Of a stretch of 64,000 bases of DNA, positions 53,647 through 62,418 are shown in pieces. The DNA is from Streptomyces monashensis (GTDB taxonomy: Bacteria; Actinomycetota; Actinomycetes; Streptomycetales; Streptomycetaceae), in NCBI RefSeq assembly GCF_001866665.1, contig NZ_MLYO01000015.1, forward strand, positions 62,001 through 126,000, given 5' to 3'. Under the pieces are notes generated by a model that searched no databases, had not been told where the DNA came from, and saw only the letters and a list, made by a program, of their open reading frames with translations. The stretch's first letter is position 1; each line of letters begins with the position of its first letter. Position numbers and translations under genes: made by a program.

Positions 53647-55221
53647 ATGCGCACACGCACAAGAGCGTCTCTCGTGGCCACCGCGGCCGCGTTCCTGCTC
53701 GTCGCCACTGCGGGCAGTTCCGCTGCCACGGGCGACGGCCAGCCGGTCGGTCTCGTATCGCCCGGCGATCCCTATGCCTCCTGTGACACCAGCGGCGACG
53801 GGACCGGTACCAACTACGCCTCGGCGGAGGACGAGCCGTACGTCACCGTGTCCCCTCGTGATCCGCGCGACGCGGTCGGCATCTTCCAGCAGGACCGTTG
53901 GTCCAACGGCGGCGCCCGCGGCCTGACCGCCACGTACACGCACGACGGGCGGCACTTCACCGAGACTCCGTTGCCGTTCTCTCACTGCGCGCCGGGCGGG
54001 CTGAACTACCAGAGAGCGTCGGACGGATGGGTGAGCACCGGTCCCGACGGCACGGTCTACGCCAGCGGCCTCGTGCTCGACGCCACCGACGCACGCAACG
54101 GCGTGGCGGCCTCGACTTCGTACGATGGCGGGCGCACCTGGACGCACACGACATCCCTGATCGAGGACACGCAGGCCCAGTTCTCCGACGACAAGAACTC
54201 CGTCACCGCGGACCCCGTCCACCCCGGTGTCGCCTACCAGGTCTGGGACCGAATCGACGAGGACGACGCCGCCAAGGTCTACGACGGCCCCTCCTACATC
54301 TCCATCACCCGCGACGGCGGACGGCACTGGTCGACGGCCCGTCCGTTCGTGGACACCTCGGTCGTCCCCCACTCACAGACCATCGGGAACGTCATCGTCG
54401 TCGACCCGCGCACCGACACCCTCTACGACGTCTTCGACTGGCAGACCTACGACATCGACTACACGACCGGCACTTTCACGCCCACCGACCTCCACTTCGC
54501 CGTGGTCAGGTCCACCGACCAGGGCCGCACGTGGAGCAAGCCGGTCACGATCGCCAAGGACACGTCCGTACCCGAGGTCGATCCCAATGCTCCCACCGAC
54601 TCCACCAAGTCCCTGCGGGCAGGCGGCGATCTCCCGAGCGTGGCCATCGATCCGCACACCGGTGAGCTGTACGTCGCTTACGAGGGCTCGGACTTCAGCG
54701 CGGGTGCCTACAACTCCGTCGAGCTGACGCACTCCGTCGACGGCGGTCGTACCTGGTCGGCCCCGAAGCGGGTCAACCAGGTCGCCTCCGCCCCCGCCTT
54801 CACACCTTCCATCAGCGTGGACGCCCGCGGTACGGTCGCGCTCACCTACTACGACCTGCGCTACCTCACCGCAGGGAACACCACGACCCTGCCCGCCGCA
54901 GCCTGGCTGCTCACTTTCCCGCGTGGGGCCGAGGAGCACCCGACCGAACGCCGCATCTCACGCGTCTTCGACTGGCTTCGGGCCCCCTCCGCCGGGGGGC
55001 ACTTCCTCGGCGACTACGAGGGTCTCGCCGCCGACAGCCCCTTTGCCGTACGGCCGCTGTTCGTGGAGACCAACGACAACGCACCGCAGAACTCCACGGA
55101 CGCCTACAGCGGGATCTTCCCCACCGGCATGGGATACGGACCCGTTGCTGCGGCCACGGCAACGACCCCATCGTCCGCGACGGGACCTCTGGCAGCCCGG
55201 CCGCACCGACTCGTCCGCTGA
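53647..55221 (+). CDS. Secreted Asp-box (BNR/sialidase-like) protein
   Basis: A 524-aa exported protein with a Sec signal peptide (RTRTRASLVATAAAFLLVAT, cleavage near AGSSA-AT). It has at least four Asp-box motifs at regular spacing: SYDGGRTW, TRDGGRHW, STDQGRTW and SVDGGRTW, the mark of six-bladed beta propellers of the sialidase fold. Catalytic Arg triad residues cannot be verified by eye, so it may be a glycosidase or a non-enzymatic propeller. The ATG at 53647 follows TTGGGGGA. Confidence 0.8.
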   Translation: MRTRTRASLVATAAAFLLVATAGSSAATGDGQPVGLVSPGDPYASCDTSGDGTGTNYASAEDEPYVTVSPRDPRDAVGIFQQDRWSNGGARGLTATYTHDGRHFTETPLPFSHCAPGGLNYQRASDGWVSTGPDGTVYASGLVLDATDARNGVAASTSYDGGRTWTHTTSLIEDTQAQFSDDKNSVTADPVHPGVAYQVWDRIDEDDAAKVYDGPSYISITRDGGRHWSTARPFVDTSVVPHSQTIGNVIVVDPRTDTLYDVFDWQTYDIDYTTGTFTPTDLHFAVVRSTDQGRTWSKPVTIAKDTSVPEVDPNAPTDSTKSLRAGGDLPSVAIDPHTGELYVAYEGSDFSAGAYNSVELTHSVDGGRTWSAPKRVNQVASAPAFTPSISVDARGTVALTYYDLRYLTAGNTTTLPAAAWLLTFPRGAEEHPTERRISRVFDWLRAPSAGGHFLGDYEGLAADSPFAVRPLFVETNDNAPQNSTDAYSGIFPTGMGYGPVAAATATTPSSATGPLAARPHRLVR

Positions 55222-55245
55222 TCGAAGCCCCGGCCCACAAGTTCA

Positions 55246-55460
55246 TCCAACTTCCCTCAGAAGTACCGGACTTGAACCGGGCGTGGGCGTCTGGTCGCCG
55301 TTACGGCGCGGCCCGTTGGCCAACACCGCCCTCACCGACGACGAACATCTCGAACGCACCCTCCGCCGGGGCCTACGCCACATCCAGCTCCGCCCCGACC
55401 TGATCGGCGGCTGCCTGGCCGACACCGGACTCACACTCATCCACCAGCCGACGCCGCCGG
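55246..55460 (+). mobile_element. IS630-family transposase, C-terminal remnant
   Basis: The plus strand reads LPSEVPDLN and, after a one-base shift, GVWSPLRRGPLANTALTDDE, HLERTLRRGLRHIQLRPDLI and GGCLADTGLTL. This is the DDE end and C-terminus of IS630-type transposases (normally SYAPDLNPVEGVWSLLRRG). The upstream two-thirds are absent. It abuts the Asp-box gene. Confidence 0.75.
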
Positions 55461-55920
55461 CGTGCGGGAGGCGCCGGCGCGGCAGCGTCCCGTGCCACCG
55501 CGCTTCAACCGCCGCCGGCGCGTTCGCCGCTGTTCTCGTCAGTGCGGTCGCGCTGCCGACTGCGGCCCCCAGCAGCCGACGGCCCCGCGTACGCGCCGGT
55601 GTCCAACTGCATGGGGGCTGATGATGGGTGACCGGGCCCGTGGCGTGGAGGATGTCCAGCTGGTGATGGCCGACAGCCACAGTGGGCCGGCGGCGCCATC
55701 CGCACCGTTCTTCTCGGCGCGGCCTGGCGGCGGTGCCGGGTCCACTCCGTGCGGGACGTCTTCAGCGTGATCGAGAGAAGGAGGTCTGCCGCCAGCTGCC
55801 GCGCGACTCCTCCGCTCTTGGCGGCCGCCCAGCAGTTGCCGGTGTGTACGGACGGCGTCGATGTCGCTGCGGTTGAGCCCCGTACTGGATGGGCCGCTCC
55901 GCTGTGATGGTCCTCACCGC
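55461..55920. other. Intergenic region with possible DUF6233 fragment
   Basis: No intact gene. A minus-strand stretch near 55780-55870 reads SVHTGNCWAAAKSG, like the C-terminal motif of DUF6233 proteins, but without its usual continuation. Weak evidence. Confidence 0.3.
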
Positions 55921-55978
55921 GAACATGAGGCCCCCCTCGGGTACGCTGGGCGGGGCCGAACATGAGGGACCCCTCAGG
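55921..55978. promoter_or_regulatory. Two operator copies before the small secreted protein
   Basis: AACATGAGGCCCCCCTCGG starts at 55922 and AACATGAGGGACCCCTCAG at 55959, so the repeats are 37 bp apart. Both match AACATGAGG-NN-CCCCTC. A TACGCT between them (55942-55947) could be the -10 box. The same motif lies before the TetR gene at 58038. Confidence 0.75.
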
Positions 55979-56089
55979 ATTCCCCCGCTGCTCGACACCC
56001 GGCTGATCCGGGATTTCTGGGTCACAGAACACGGACATGACAGCGACCGCCGAGTCGGCGGAATCGCGGCACATCACAAGGAAATGACT

Positions 56090-56518
56090 ATGAACAGGTG
56101 GATCAGGCGCGTCTCGATCGCTGTCGCTTCCACGGCACTGGCAGGCGGAGCCCTTCTCGGAGCCGGTGGCTCGGCCTCAGCGGCGACGGCCCCGCAGCGC
56201 GCCGAGCACACGCAGTCCACGATCGCCGCCTTCGCTACCGGCGGTGACCGTGACGGCCAGCGCGAGGATGCGTACGCAGGCGGTTACCACGGGGGACAGG
56301 GCGACGGCTCTGGCGCACCCCGAGGCTGGTACTCGAACGACGACCGCCAAGGCCACCACGACGAGAGGCGCCACGACCGCGGGTGGGAAGAGCGATGGGA
56401 CGGCCGCCACCTGTCCGTCTGGGACGGGCACCGTTGGGATGAGGCGACGACGTGGTTCGGCGTCGGCGGCGACCGCTGGTACCTGGACCAGGTCGCCTGG
56501 TATCTGCACCAGCACTGA
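56090..56518 (+). CDS. Small secreted His/Asp/Gly/Trp-rich protein
   Basis: A 142-aa exported protein. A Sec signal peptide (MNRWIRRVSIAVASTALAGG, cleavage after SASA near residue 31) precedes a very polar mature part of 111 residues, rich in His, Asp, Gly, Arg and Trp and without Cys. The end WYLDQVAWYLHQH is Trp/His-rich. I chose the ATG at 56090 because AAGGA sits seven bases before it, against an ATG at 56084. No family is recognised. Two TetR-type operators upstream and a strong terminator downstream make it a single-gene regulated unit. Confidence 0.75.
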   Translation: MNRWIRRVSIAVASTALAGGALLGAGGSASAATAPQRAEHTQSTIAAFATGGDRDGQREDAYAGGYHGGQGDGSGAPRGWYSNDDRQGHHDERRHDRGWEERWDGRHLSVWDGHRWDEATTWFGVGGDRWYLDQVAWYLHQH

Positions 56519-56536
56519 TGCGGCCGCAGGCCGCCA

Positions 56537-56600
56537 CGGTCGGTCTGGCGAGCCGTCCCGCGGACGGGGATCGCGTCGTTCCGGCTCGCCAGACCGACCG
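56537..56600. terminator. Strong hairpin terminator
   Basis: A perfect 19-bp stem, CGGTCGGTCTGGCGAGCCG at 56537-56555 pairing with 56582-56600, around a 26-base loop. It begins 18 bp after the stop of the small secreted protein gene. Confidence 0.8.
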
Positions 56601-56792
56601 CGAGCCGAGCCGGTATCAGGCCCGGTCCGATGACACAGCTTCCTGGCCGAGCGGGGCCGACACGTGAGATCCGCGTGTGTTGCTCCCGCCCTCCGATACC
56701 TCCGGCCGCGTCGGCGACACCATGCCCCGTGCCCCGAAGCACGTGGGGAGCGACCGGAGTGCCGGGCGTGCGGAATGTGGGAGTGAGGGACA

Positions 56793-57215
56793 GTGAGATC
56801 GGTCAGAACCGTGGCTTTCGAGCTGCCTGTGCGGCTTGTCGTGTCGCACGACCTGATGGTGTCGATGCGTGTGGCACTGCGGTACGAGGCGGATGACCCC
56901 TATGCCGTCCGTGCCGTCTTCGACCCCCAGGGCGAGGGTGGAACGGTCGAGTGGTTCTTCAGTCGCGACATGCTGGCTCAGGCTCTGAGCGAGCACACCG
57001 GGCGCGGAGACGTGTGCATGTGGCCTGCCGGCGAATCGGGACGCGACGTGGTGTACGTCGTTCTCCGCTCGCCCGCGGGATCGGCGTTGCTCGAGTTCCC
57101 GGCGCAGGGCGTGGAATCCTTCCTGCGCGAGACATGGTCCGTGGTGCCGCCAGGGGCCGAATCCAGCCGACTCGACCTGGATGCCGAGCTGGCCCAGCTG
57201 CTGGCGGAAAACTGA
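56793..57215 (+). CDS. SsgA-like sporulation/cell-division protein (SALP)
   Basis: A 140-aa protein of the SsgA-like family, found in sporulating actinomycetes, where members guide septation and wall processing in aerial hyphae. The order VRLVVSHDLMVSMRVALRYE, DPYAVRAVFD, VEWFFSRDMLAQALSEHTGR and GDVCMWPAG is typical, as is the acidic LDLDAELAQLLAEN end. The GTG at 56793 follows GAGGGACA. It stands alone between terminators. Which of the paralogues it represents is not decidable here. Confidence 0.9.
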   Translation: MRSVRTVAFELPVRLVVSHDLMVSMRVALRYEADDPYAVRAVFDPQGEGGTVEWFFSRDMLAQALSEHTGRGDVCMWPAGESGRDVVYVVLRSPAGSALLEFPAQGVESFLRETWSVVPPGAESSRLDLDAELAQLLAEN

Positions 57216-57217
57216 AC

Positions 57218-57237
57218 GCCTCGCCGGACGGCGAGGC
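57218..57237. terminator. Compact hairpin terminator
   Basis: GCCTCGCC pairs with GGCGAGGC around a GGAC loop, starting three bases past the SsgA-like stop codon. It lies between convergent genes and may serve both. Confidence 0.7.
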
Positions 57238-57321
57238 TCCCGCGTGGGTGAGGGTCCGGATGCCGGCCACGGCACCGGGCTCGCCGCATGTCCCGCCCCC
57301 GGCGATCTCATGCGCCGCGAC

Positions 57322-58026
57322 TCACGCCTCCTCGTAGCACTCGCCGCATTCCTCTTCGGGGCACTCGACAGTGGTGAGGGTCTGGTCGAACTGCTGCGGG
57401 GTCAGCGGGGGCTCGGGCAGTTCGTGGGCGCGCTCGGCGCGGAAGGCGTCAAGCAGCAGGTGCAGGTGGCGGCGCCAGGCGTCGGGGGCGACGGCACGCG
57501 TGGCCTCGATGATCCCGGCCTGGGACCAGATGACGAAAGCGAGGTCGGCCGGAGTGACATCCGCACGGAGGGCGCCCTGCTCCTGGGCGTCGTGGAAGAT
57601 CTGAGCGGCCCGTTCTTTCGTGCGCTCGTACATTCCCCTGCCGAACGCGTGAACGGGCAGCCGGGCCGAGACCAGGTCGTTGAAGGCGCAGTCGCAGGCC
57701 TGAAGTTCACAGAGCTTCTCCAGGTAGTGACAGAAGCCTTCCCAGGCGTCGTCCATGGCCGCCGCCTCTTCGGCGGCGGCGAGCAGGTCCGCGAACTTCG
57801 CGGTGAAGAGCTCTTCGATCAGGTCGAGCCTGCGGGGGAAGTGCCGGTAGAGCGTCCCGATCGCGACGCCTGCCTCGCGGGCCACACCCTCCAGGGAAGC
57901 CTCCAGCCCCTGCTCGGCGAAGGCCTTGCGAGCGGCGGCCACGATCGCGTCCCTGTTGCGCTGCGCGTCGCGGCGCAACGGCTTGGCCGGCACTGGAGGC
58001 GCAGGCGGAACAGGCTGGCGATTCAT
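57322..58026 (-). CDS. TetR family regulator
   Basis: A 234-aa TetR-type repressor. It starts with a Pro-rich leader, then the helix-turn-helix RDAIVAAARKAFAEQGLEAS, VAREAGVAIGTLYRHFPRR. The C-terminal SBP-like ligand domain ends with an unusual Cys/Glu tail, CPEEECGECYEEA, which could bind metal or sense thiol stress. A GAGGGGCCCCTC palindrome lies 12 bp before the ATG at 58026, and two related sites precede the secreted-protein gene at 56090. It therefore probably represses both itself and that gene. Confidence 0.87.
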   Translation of the reverse strand: MNRQPVPPAPPVPAKPLRRDAQRNRDAIVAAARKAFAEQGLEASLEGVAREAGVAIGTLYRHFPRRLDLIEELFTAKFADLLAAAEEAAAMDDAWEGFCHYLEKLCELQACDCAFNDLVSARLPVHAFGRGMYERTKERAAQIFHDAQEQGALRADVTPADLAFVIWSQAGIIEATRAVAPDAWRRHLHLLLDAFRAERAHELPEPPLTPQQFDQTLTTVECPEEECGECYEEA

Positions 58027-58037
58027 GCACCCAGGCT

Positions 58038-58056
58038 AACATGAGGGGCCCCTCGG
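58038..58056. promoter_or_regulatory. TetR operator, autoregulatory copy
   Basis: AACATGAGGGGCCCCTCGG contains a perfect 12-bp palindrome GAGGGGCCCCTC and shares AACATGAGG-NN-CCCCTC with the two sites at 55922 and 55959. It sits just upstream of the TetR start. Confidence 0.75.
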
Positions 58057-58414
58057 ATTCTGGATGTGACCCTGCCCACGGGATCCGCCAGGCGAGGGGC
58101 CGGCTGCATATCTGTGCATCCTCGACCACAACGGCGAGCGCAACCGTCTGCTCCCGACACCTGACGCCCTCATGGTCGAAGCATGGGCGTACGAGTGAGC
58201 CGTCCAGGCGTTTGCCCGACCGGTCATGTCGGTTGCGGCAGGCTGTCGCCGGGCACACCGGCCTGTTCTCTCCCCCCGGTGACCGTCACGGAGCGTTGGC
58301 GGTACCGGCCGCGTCGGTTCATGGTCGTCTCACGGGTGTTTCGGCATCGACCTGGGCGCGCGCCGACCGTCCCGCACCTCCCCGGACACTCCGCGGCTGC
58401 ATGGCGATCCACCC
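58057..58414. other. Intergenic region without gene
   Basis: About 360 bp between the TetR promoter and the 3' end of the oxidoreductase gene. No supported gene, RNA or hairpin. Confidence 0.4.
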
Positions 58415-59368
58415 TCAGGGCACCAGGATGACCTTGCCGAACTTGCCCGGACCGGCCAGGCGGTCGTAGGCGTCGGTGAACCGGTCCAGTGGGAAGACCG
58501 TGTCGATGGGTACGCGCAGCCTTGCCTGCGCCAGCAACGGCGTCACGGACGTGCGCACGGTGGCGGCGAGGATCGCCTTCTCGGCGTGTGAGCGCCCGCG
58601 GATGGTCGTGCCGATCAGCTGGGCCCGTGCGAGCATGAGGTCGAACATCCGAAGCGGCGCCGTGGCGCCGGCCTGGACTCCGACGACGAGGACCTTGCCC
58701 TGGCTGCGGAGCAGAGCTACTCGCCGCAGGCAGTTCTCGCCGCCGACCAGTTCCACGATGACGTCGTACGGCGCGTAGGCGGATTCCTCGTCGGGGGTGA
58801 CGACATCCACCTGCCGGTCGGGGGTAAGTGCCCTCACCCGGCAGTGGAGTTCGGGGCGGCGCACGCTGGCCACGATATGTGCTCCGGAGACCGCGGCGAC
58901 CTGCACCATGGCCGTGCCCACCCCGCCTGCCGCGCCGCTGACCAGTACTCGATCGCCGGCTCGGATCCCGGCCTGGGTGACCAGGGCGTCCCAGGCGGTG
59001 CTGAACGCCTCCGGGAAACCGGCGGCCTCCTCCCATGACAGGTACTCGGGCACCGGCAGGAGAAGGTCCGCGGGGATCGCGATCCGCTCGGCGTGGCCGC
59101 CACCGCCGACCAGCGCCATCACCCGATCTCCCGGCGTGACCTCCACGACACCGGGGCCGACCTGCTCCACCTCGCCGGCGACTTCCAGACCGGGCACGTC
59201 GGCCGGCCAGCCCGGTGGCGCCGGGTAGTCCCCCCGTGCCTGTTGCAGGTCAGCGGCGTTGAGGCCGGCAGCCCGAACCCGGACCACCACGGCCCCCGGC
59301 CCCGCGACCGGCTCTGGACGTCGCTTCAGCTGGAATGTCCCCTGAGAATCGATCACTACCGTGCGCAT
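58415..59368 (-). CDS. Quinone oxidoreductase-like zinc-independent alcohol dehydrogenase
   Basis: A 317-aa medium-chain dehydrogenase/reductase. It has the GroES-like front (VRAAGLNAADLQQARGDYPA, PGLEVAGEVEQVG) and the nucleotide-binding VSGAAGGVGTAMVQVAA, giving an NADPH:quinone reductase pattern. The catalytic zinc Cys of alcohol dehydrogenases is absent from the usual place. I chose the ATG at 59368 (MRTVVIDSQG), where homologues begin. It is downstream of a pyridoxamine-oxidase-like gene on the same strand. Confidence 0.85.
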   Translation of the reverse strand: MRTVVIDSQGTFQLKRRPEPVAGPGAVVVRVRAAGLNAADLQQARGDYPAPPGWPADVPGLEVAGEVEQVGPGVVEVTPGDRVMALVGGGGHAERIAIPADLLLPVPEYLSWEEAAGFPEAFSTAWDALVTQAGIRAGDRVLVSGAAGGVGTAMVQVAAVSGAHIVASVRRPELHCRVRALTPDRQVDVVTPDEESAYAPYDVIVELVGGENCLRRVALLRSQGKVLVVGVQAGATAPLRMFDLMLARAQLIGTTIRGRSHAEKAILAATVRTSVTPLLAQARLRVPIDTVFPLDRFTDAYDRLAGPGKFGKVILVP

Positions 59369-59498
59369 GTGCCCGCATCCTTGTATGTACTCACGAGGGG
59401 GACCGGCCATCGTCCCGCGTCCGTCGCCGACTACGAAGGGTCGCGTACGCCTCGCGGCGGCGACCCGGACCGGGATCGGGAAAGCCGGTCAGGGAGGG

Positions 59499-59963
59499 CT
59501 ACTGTTCCAGCCACGATCCGTCGCGCATGATGACTCTTCCGCGAAGCTCTGGCTCGCCGCGCCAGGCGCGCACAGTCTTCGGTGCCATGCGTATGTACAG
59601 AAAGGAACCCTCCTCCCCGCGCGGGTCCCATCCGAACTTGGCGGCGAACGCTTCCGCTGCGTCACCGGGCACATCCTGGTCCGGGAAACACTCCGCCTCA
59701 CCCTGGAGAAGCACCACGTCGAAGGTATCCGGAAGCGCCAGGCGCACGCGGGGCTCTTTGCGGACGTTGCGTGCGGTCACGGAGGTGGCACCGGTGCACA
59801 TCCACACCGCTCGTCCATCCCACAAGAACCACAGCGGCACCTGGTGCGGCCCGTGATCAGGATGAGACGTTGACACCCATACTTCCCGTTCGGTGACAAG
59901 CCGTTCAAATGTGTCTCGCCTACGCTCCGCCGCCCGGCGACGAACGTTCCCCGTGGTGTTCAT
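59499..59963 (-). CDS. Pyridoxamine 5'-phosphate oxidase-like / F420-type flavoprotein
   Basis: A 154-aa split-barrel flavin- or deazaflavin-binding protein. Its core reads WVSTSHPDHGPHQVPLWFLW and a TARNVRKEPRVRLALPD strand, the family pattern of PNPOx-like/F420-binding proteins. The ATG at 59963 begins MNTTGNVRRRAAER. It could use F420, FMN or haem; sequence alone does not decide. It is 130 bp upstream of the quinone oxidoreductase gene. Confidence 0.8.
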   Translation of the reverse strand: MNTTGNVRRRAAERRRDTFERLVTEREVWVSTSHPDHGPHQVPLWFLWDGRAVWMCTGATSVTARNVRKEPRVRLALPDTFDVVLLQGEAECFPDQDVPGDAAEAFAAKFGWDPRGEEGSFLYIRMAPKTVRAWRGEPELRGRVIMRDGSWLEQ

Positions 59964-60069
59964 GAGTGCTGACGCTATCCAGCATGCCCAAAGCGCGCAT
60001 GAGGCCAGGGACCTACGTCCGACGAACGATGAACTCATGGGCCTACGGCTCAAGACTGCTTGCGGAGCT

Positions 60070-60400
60070 TCCTACGGCTCCGCTTGACCACCAGGAGGCT
60101 GCGGCCGCAAGCGGTGACGACGAGCGTGGAGCGGGCGCGCCGGCTGCGCACAGTGCCGGCGGTTGCCGACGACGCTGCGCAGGTGGACGGCTGCGCCACC
60201 GGTGCGGGAGCCTCGCACAGACTTCGCGTCGACAGTGGCCGACCAGCGTGTCATCGGATTCATCGACCGGGCCGGTGGCGTACCGGGCAAGCCAGGCGCC
60301 CAGGTCGTCCTCGAACGCGTCGCCGTTCAGAGGCAGGGCGAGGAGTCGCCTCGGCGTGGAGGACCGCACGCAGCGGTGCGTACGCAGGTGATCAGCCCTC
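60070..60400 (-). mobile_element. ISAs1-family transposase remnant
   Basis: The minus strand has LGAWLARYATGPVDESDD and, in another frame, VDAKSVRGSRTGGAAVHLRS. The second matches the catalytic VDGKSVRGSR..GxAVHL block of ISAs1 transposases, with Gly changed to Ala. The frame is broken between the two pieces and both ends are lost. Confidence 0.6.
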
Positions 60401-60461
60401 GCCGGCTGAGCACGCGTCATTCCCGTTGTCCCGGTATCGGATCGGGCGCCTGGCGGCACGG

Positions 60462-61136
60462 TCAGGCGGACCCGCTGGGTCGCAGGGAGGCGGGCGTACG
60501 GCCGATGAAGTCCCGTGCCGTACGGGTGAGGTGGGCCTGGTCGGCGAAGCCCGCGGCGGCCGCAGCCAGGGCCACAGCCCCGGTCGGCAGGTCGGCGATC
60601 GCGGTACGGAGCCGGCCCCATCGCCGCAAGCGGGCGAGCGGGATGCCCACCTCCTGCCGGACCAAGGCCCGCAACCGCGGTGCCGACAGGCGGACCTCGT
60701 CGGCGATGGAAGCGACGGGTATGTCCGGATCGCACAGCGTGCACATGTGAACGGCGTGGGCGACTCTCGGATCGAGCGGTGCCGGGTGCCCTGCGACTGC
60801 GCGCAACTCGGTGTATCCGGCGGCCAGATCCACGTGGGTGCCAGGCCCCTCGGAGCCGGCCGCGTCGAGCGCGGCGAGCAGCCGGCGGACCTCGCCTGCC
60901 TCGAGTCGTGTCGGTCCCGGGCCGGAGGGCAGCAGCCAGGAGTCGATGAACAAGGCGACGTAGGGCGATGTGGCCGCATAGGCGTGGGACAACTGAGGTG
61001 GAACGATCAGCCCGGGCGCGGCCACCATGCGCTGTCCCGGCTGCAGGAGTTCGGCGTGGCCGCCGATCGGCAGCACGGCCTTCCATGCGGGCAGCCGATG
61101 TTCGGAGACGCGGAAGGGCCGGGACTCGGCGAACAT
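60462..61136 (-). CDS. AraC family transcriptional regulator
   Basis: A regulator of 224 aa from the ATG at 61136, which has GAGG five bases upstream. The N-terminal cupin-like part (RVSEHRLPAWKAVLPIGGHA) is followed by two helix-turn-helices of the AraC type: IADEVRLSAPRLRALVRQEV and AAAAGFADQAHLTRTARDFI. It then ends GRTPASLRPSG. ATGs at 61211-61217 would add 25-27 residues but leave only 3-9 bp to the divergent DoxX start. It probably controls the DoxX gene. Confidence 0.82.
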   Translation of the reverse strand: MFAESRPFRVSEHRLPAWKAVLPIGGHAELLQPGQRMVAAPGLIVPPQLSHAYAATSPYVALFIDSWLLPSGPGPTRLEAGEVRRLLAALDAAGSEGPGTHVDLAAGYTELRAVAGHPAPLDPRVAHAVHMCTLCDPDIPVASIADEVRLSAPRLRALVRQEVGIPLARLRRWGRLRTAIADLPTGAVALAAAAAGFADQAHLTRTARDFIGRTPASLRPSGSA

Positions 61137-61220
61137 CGTCGCCTCGGTGCCTGCGGCGAAGACGATGCGGCGATCGTTTTGTTCAAGCTCCCAGGTCCGG
61201 GGCGAACGCATCATCATGCC

Positions 61221-61592
61221 ATGCACGCTATCGCTGCCATCGGGTTGGCGGTGTTCATGGCCGTCACGGGCGTCATGCACTTTCTGGCTCCCGAATACTT
61301 CCGCACGCTGGTACCGGCATGGCTTGGCAGGGAGCGGCTCCTCGTGGCCGTCACCGGGGTCGTGGAGGTCGTCGTGGGTGCGCTGGTGCTGGTTGCGGGC
61401 AGCAGACCGGTCGGAGGCTGGATGGCCGCCTTCCTGATCACCTGCTATCAGGTGTCCCACGTTGACGCGGTGCGACATGCGCGGCCCGACCGGACCCGGC
61501 TGCTGGAGCGGCCGGCCGGGGCCGCGGCCCGACTGGTGGTGAACGTCCTGTACGTCGTCTGGGCCATCGCCGTGGCCAGATCCGCGGCCTGA
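61221..61592 (+). CDS. DoxX-like membrane protein
   Basis: A 123-aa integral membrane protein with four helices: AAIGLAVFMAVTGVMHFLA, VAVTGVVEVVVGALVLVAG, a helix near GGWMAAFLITCYQVS, and LVVNVLYVVWAIAVA. The HFLAPEYFRTLVPAWLG loop is typical of DoxX-family proteins, whose role is often redox-related. The start ATG at 61221 has no visible ribosome site, so it may be leaderless. It is divergent from an AraC regulator. Confidence 0.8.
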   Translation: MHAIAAIGLAVFMAVTGVMHFLAPEYFRTLVPAWLGRERLLVAVTGVVEVVVGALVLVAGSRPVGGWMAAFLITCYQVSHVDAVRHARPDRTRLLERPAGAAARLVVNVLYVVWAIAVARSAA

Positions 61593-62049
61593 CCCCGATG
61601 CCTGGTTCGTGGAACGAACGGTCCGGCTCCGTCAACTCGCCGCAGGGCAGCGACTGGCGGTACTGCCGTTGCGCCAACAGCTCAGCGGCACGCCGGTCCA
61701 ACCGGTCGTCGCTCGTGCGACCGCGATCGACACCACCGCCCGGACCGTATGCATGGGCGACGAGCAACGAGTGATGGTCCACGACACTTCGATGTACGCG
61801 GCGGGCAGCCAGGCACGGCTCGACGAGGCGCCGGGAGCAGCCGACACGCCCACGCCGTCGCCGGCCTCGAGCAGGCGACCCGGTTGCGGCACCGGGTTGC
61901 CGAGATCGAGTCCGGCGGCACGGGCGCGGTGGCCGGCGCAGAGCTGACCGGGCTGGACATGATCGGGCCAGGGTGTGCCGGAGAGCGTCCCGCTGCGGAT
62001 GGCCTCTACCGTAGGTAGCCCACGATCAGCACATGCCCCCGGAACAGCG
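61593..62049. other. Intergenic region without gene
   Basis: About 460 bp. A short hairpin GTTCGT-GGA-ACGAAC at 61605-61619 may terminate the DoxX transcript. The open frames beyond it lack motifs and ribosome sites. Confidence 0.4.
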
Positions 62050-62418
62050 TCACCGGGCCGGGGTCGGCTGGGTGAGGTTCACCGGGTTGCCGTCGGGGTC
62101 CTGGATGTGGGCGACGCGCTGTCCCCACGGCATGTCGTTGGGGCCGCTGCGGACCGAGCCGCCCAGGGCCGTCACCCGGCCGAGAGTCGCGTCGACGTCG
62201 TCGACACCGATGCTGAGCAGGATCCGTGGTGCCGCCCCGGTCCCCGGGTCCGTCTTGGTCACCAGCCCGAGGTCGGTGTCGCCGATGCGCAAGCCGCGGT
62301 AGAAGGCCGGGCCTTCCGCCGGTACCCGGAAGATCACCTCGGCGCCGAACAATTTCGTATAGAAGTCGAGCAGGACATCCTGGTCGGCAGTGATGATCAC
62401 TGGCTGGATGGTGGACAT
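62050..62418 (-). CDS. VOC family (glyoxalase-like) protein
   Basis: A 122-aa protein of the vicinal-oxygen-chelate fold with the two beta-alpha-beta-beta-beta modules. The first contains VLLDFYTKLFGAEV, the second SIGVDDVDATLGRVTALGG and HIQDPDGNPVNLTQP. Typical of glyoxalase/bleomycin-resistance or extradiol-like proteins. The ATG at 62418 has AGGAG four bases upstream. Function unknown. Confidence 0.82.
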   Translation of the reverse strand: MSTIQPVIITADQDVLLDFYTKLFGAEVIFRVPAEGPAFYRGLRIGDTDLGLVTKTDPGTGAAPRILLSIGVDDVDATLGRVTALGGSVRSGPNDMPWGQRVAHIQDPDGNPVNLTQPTPAR

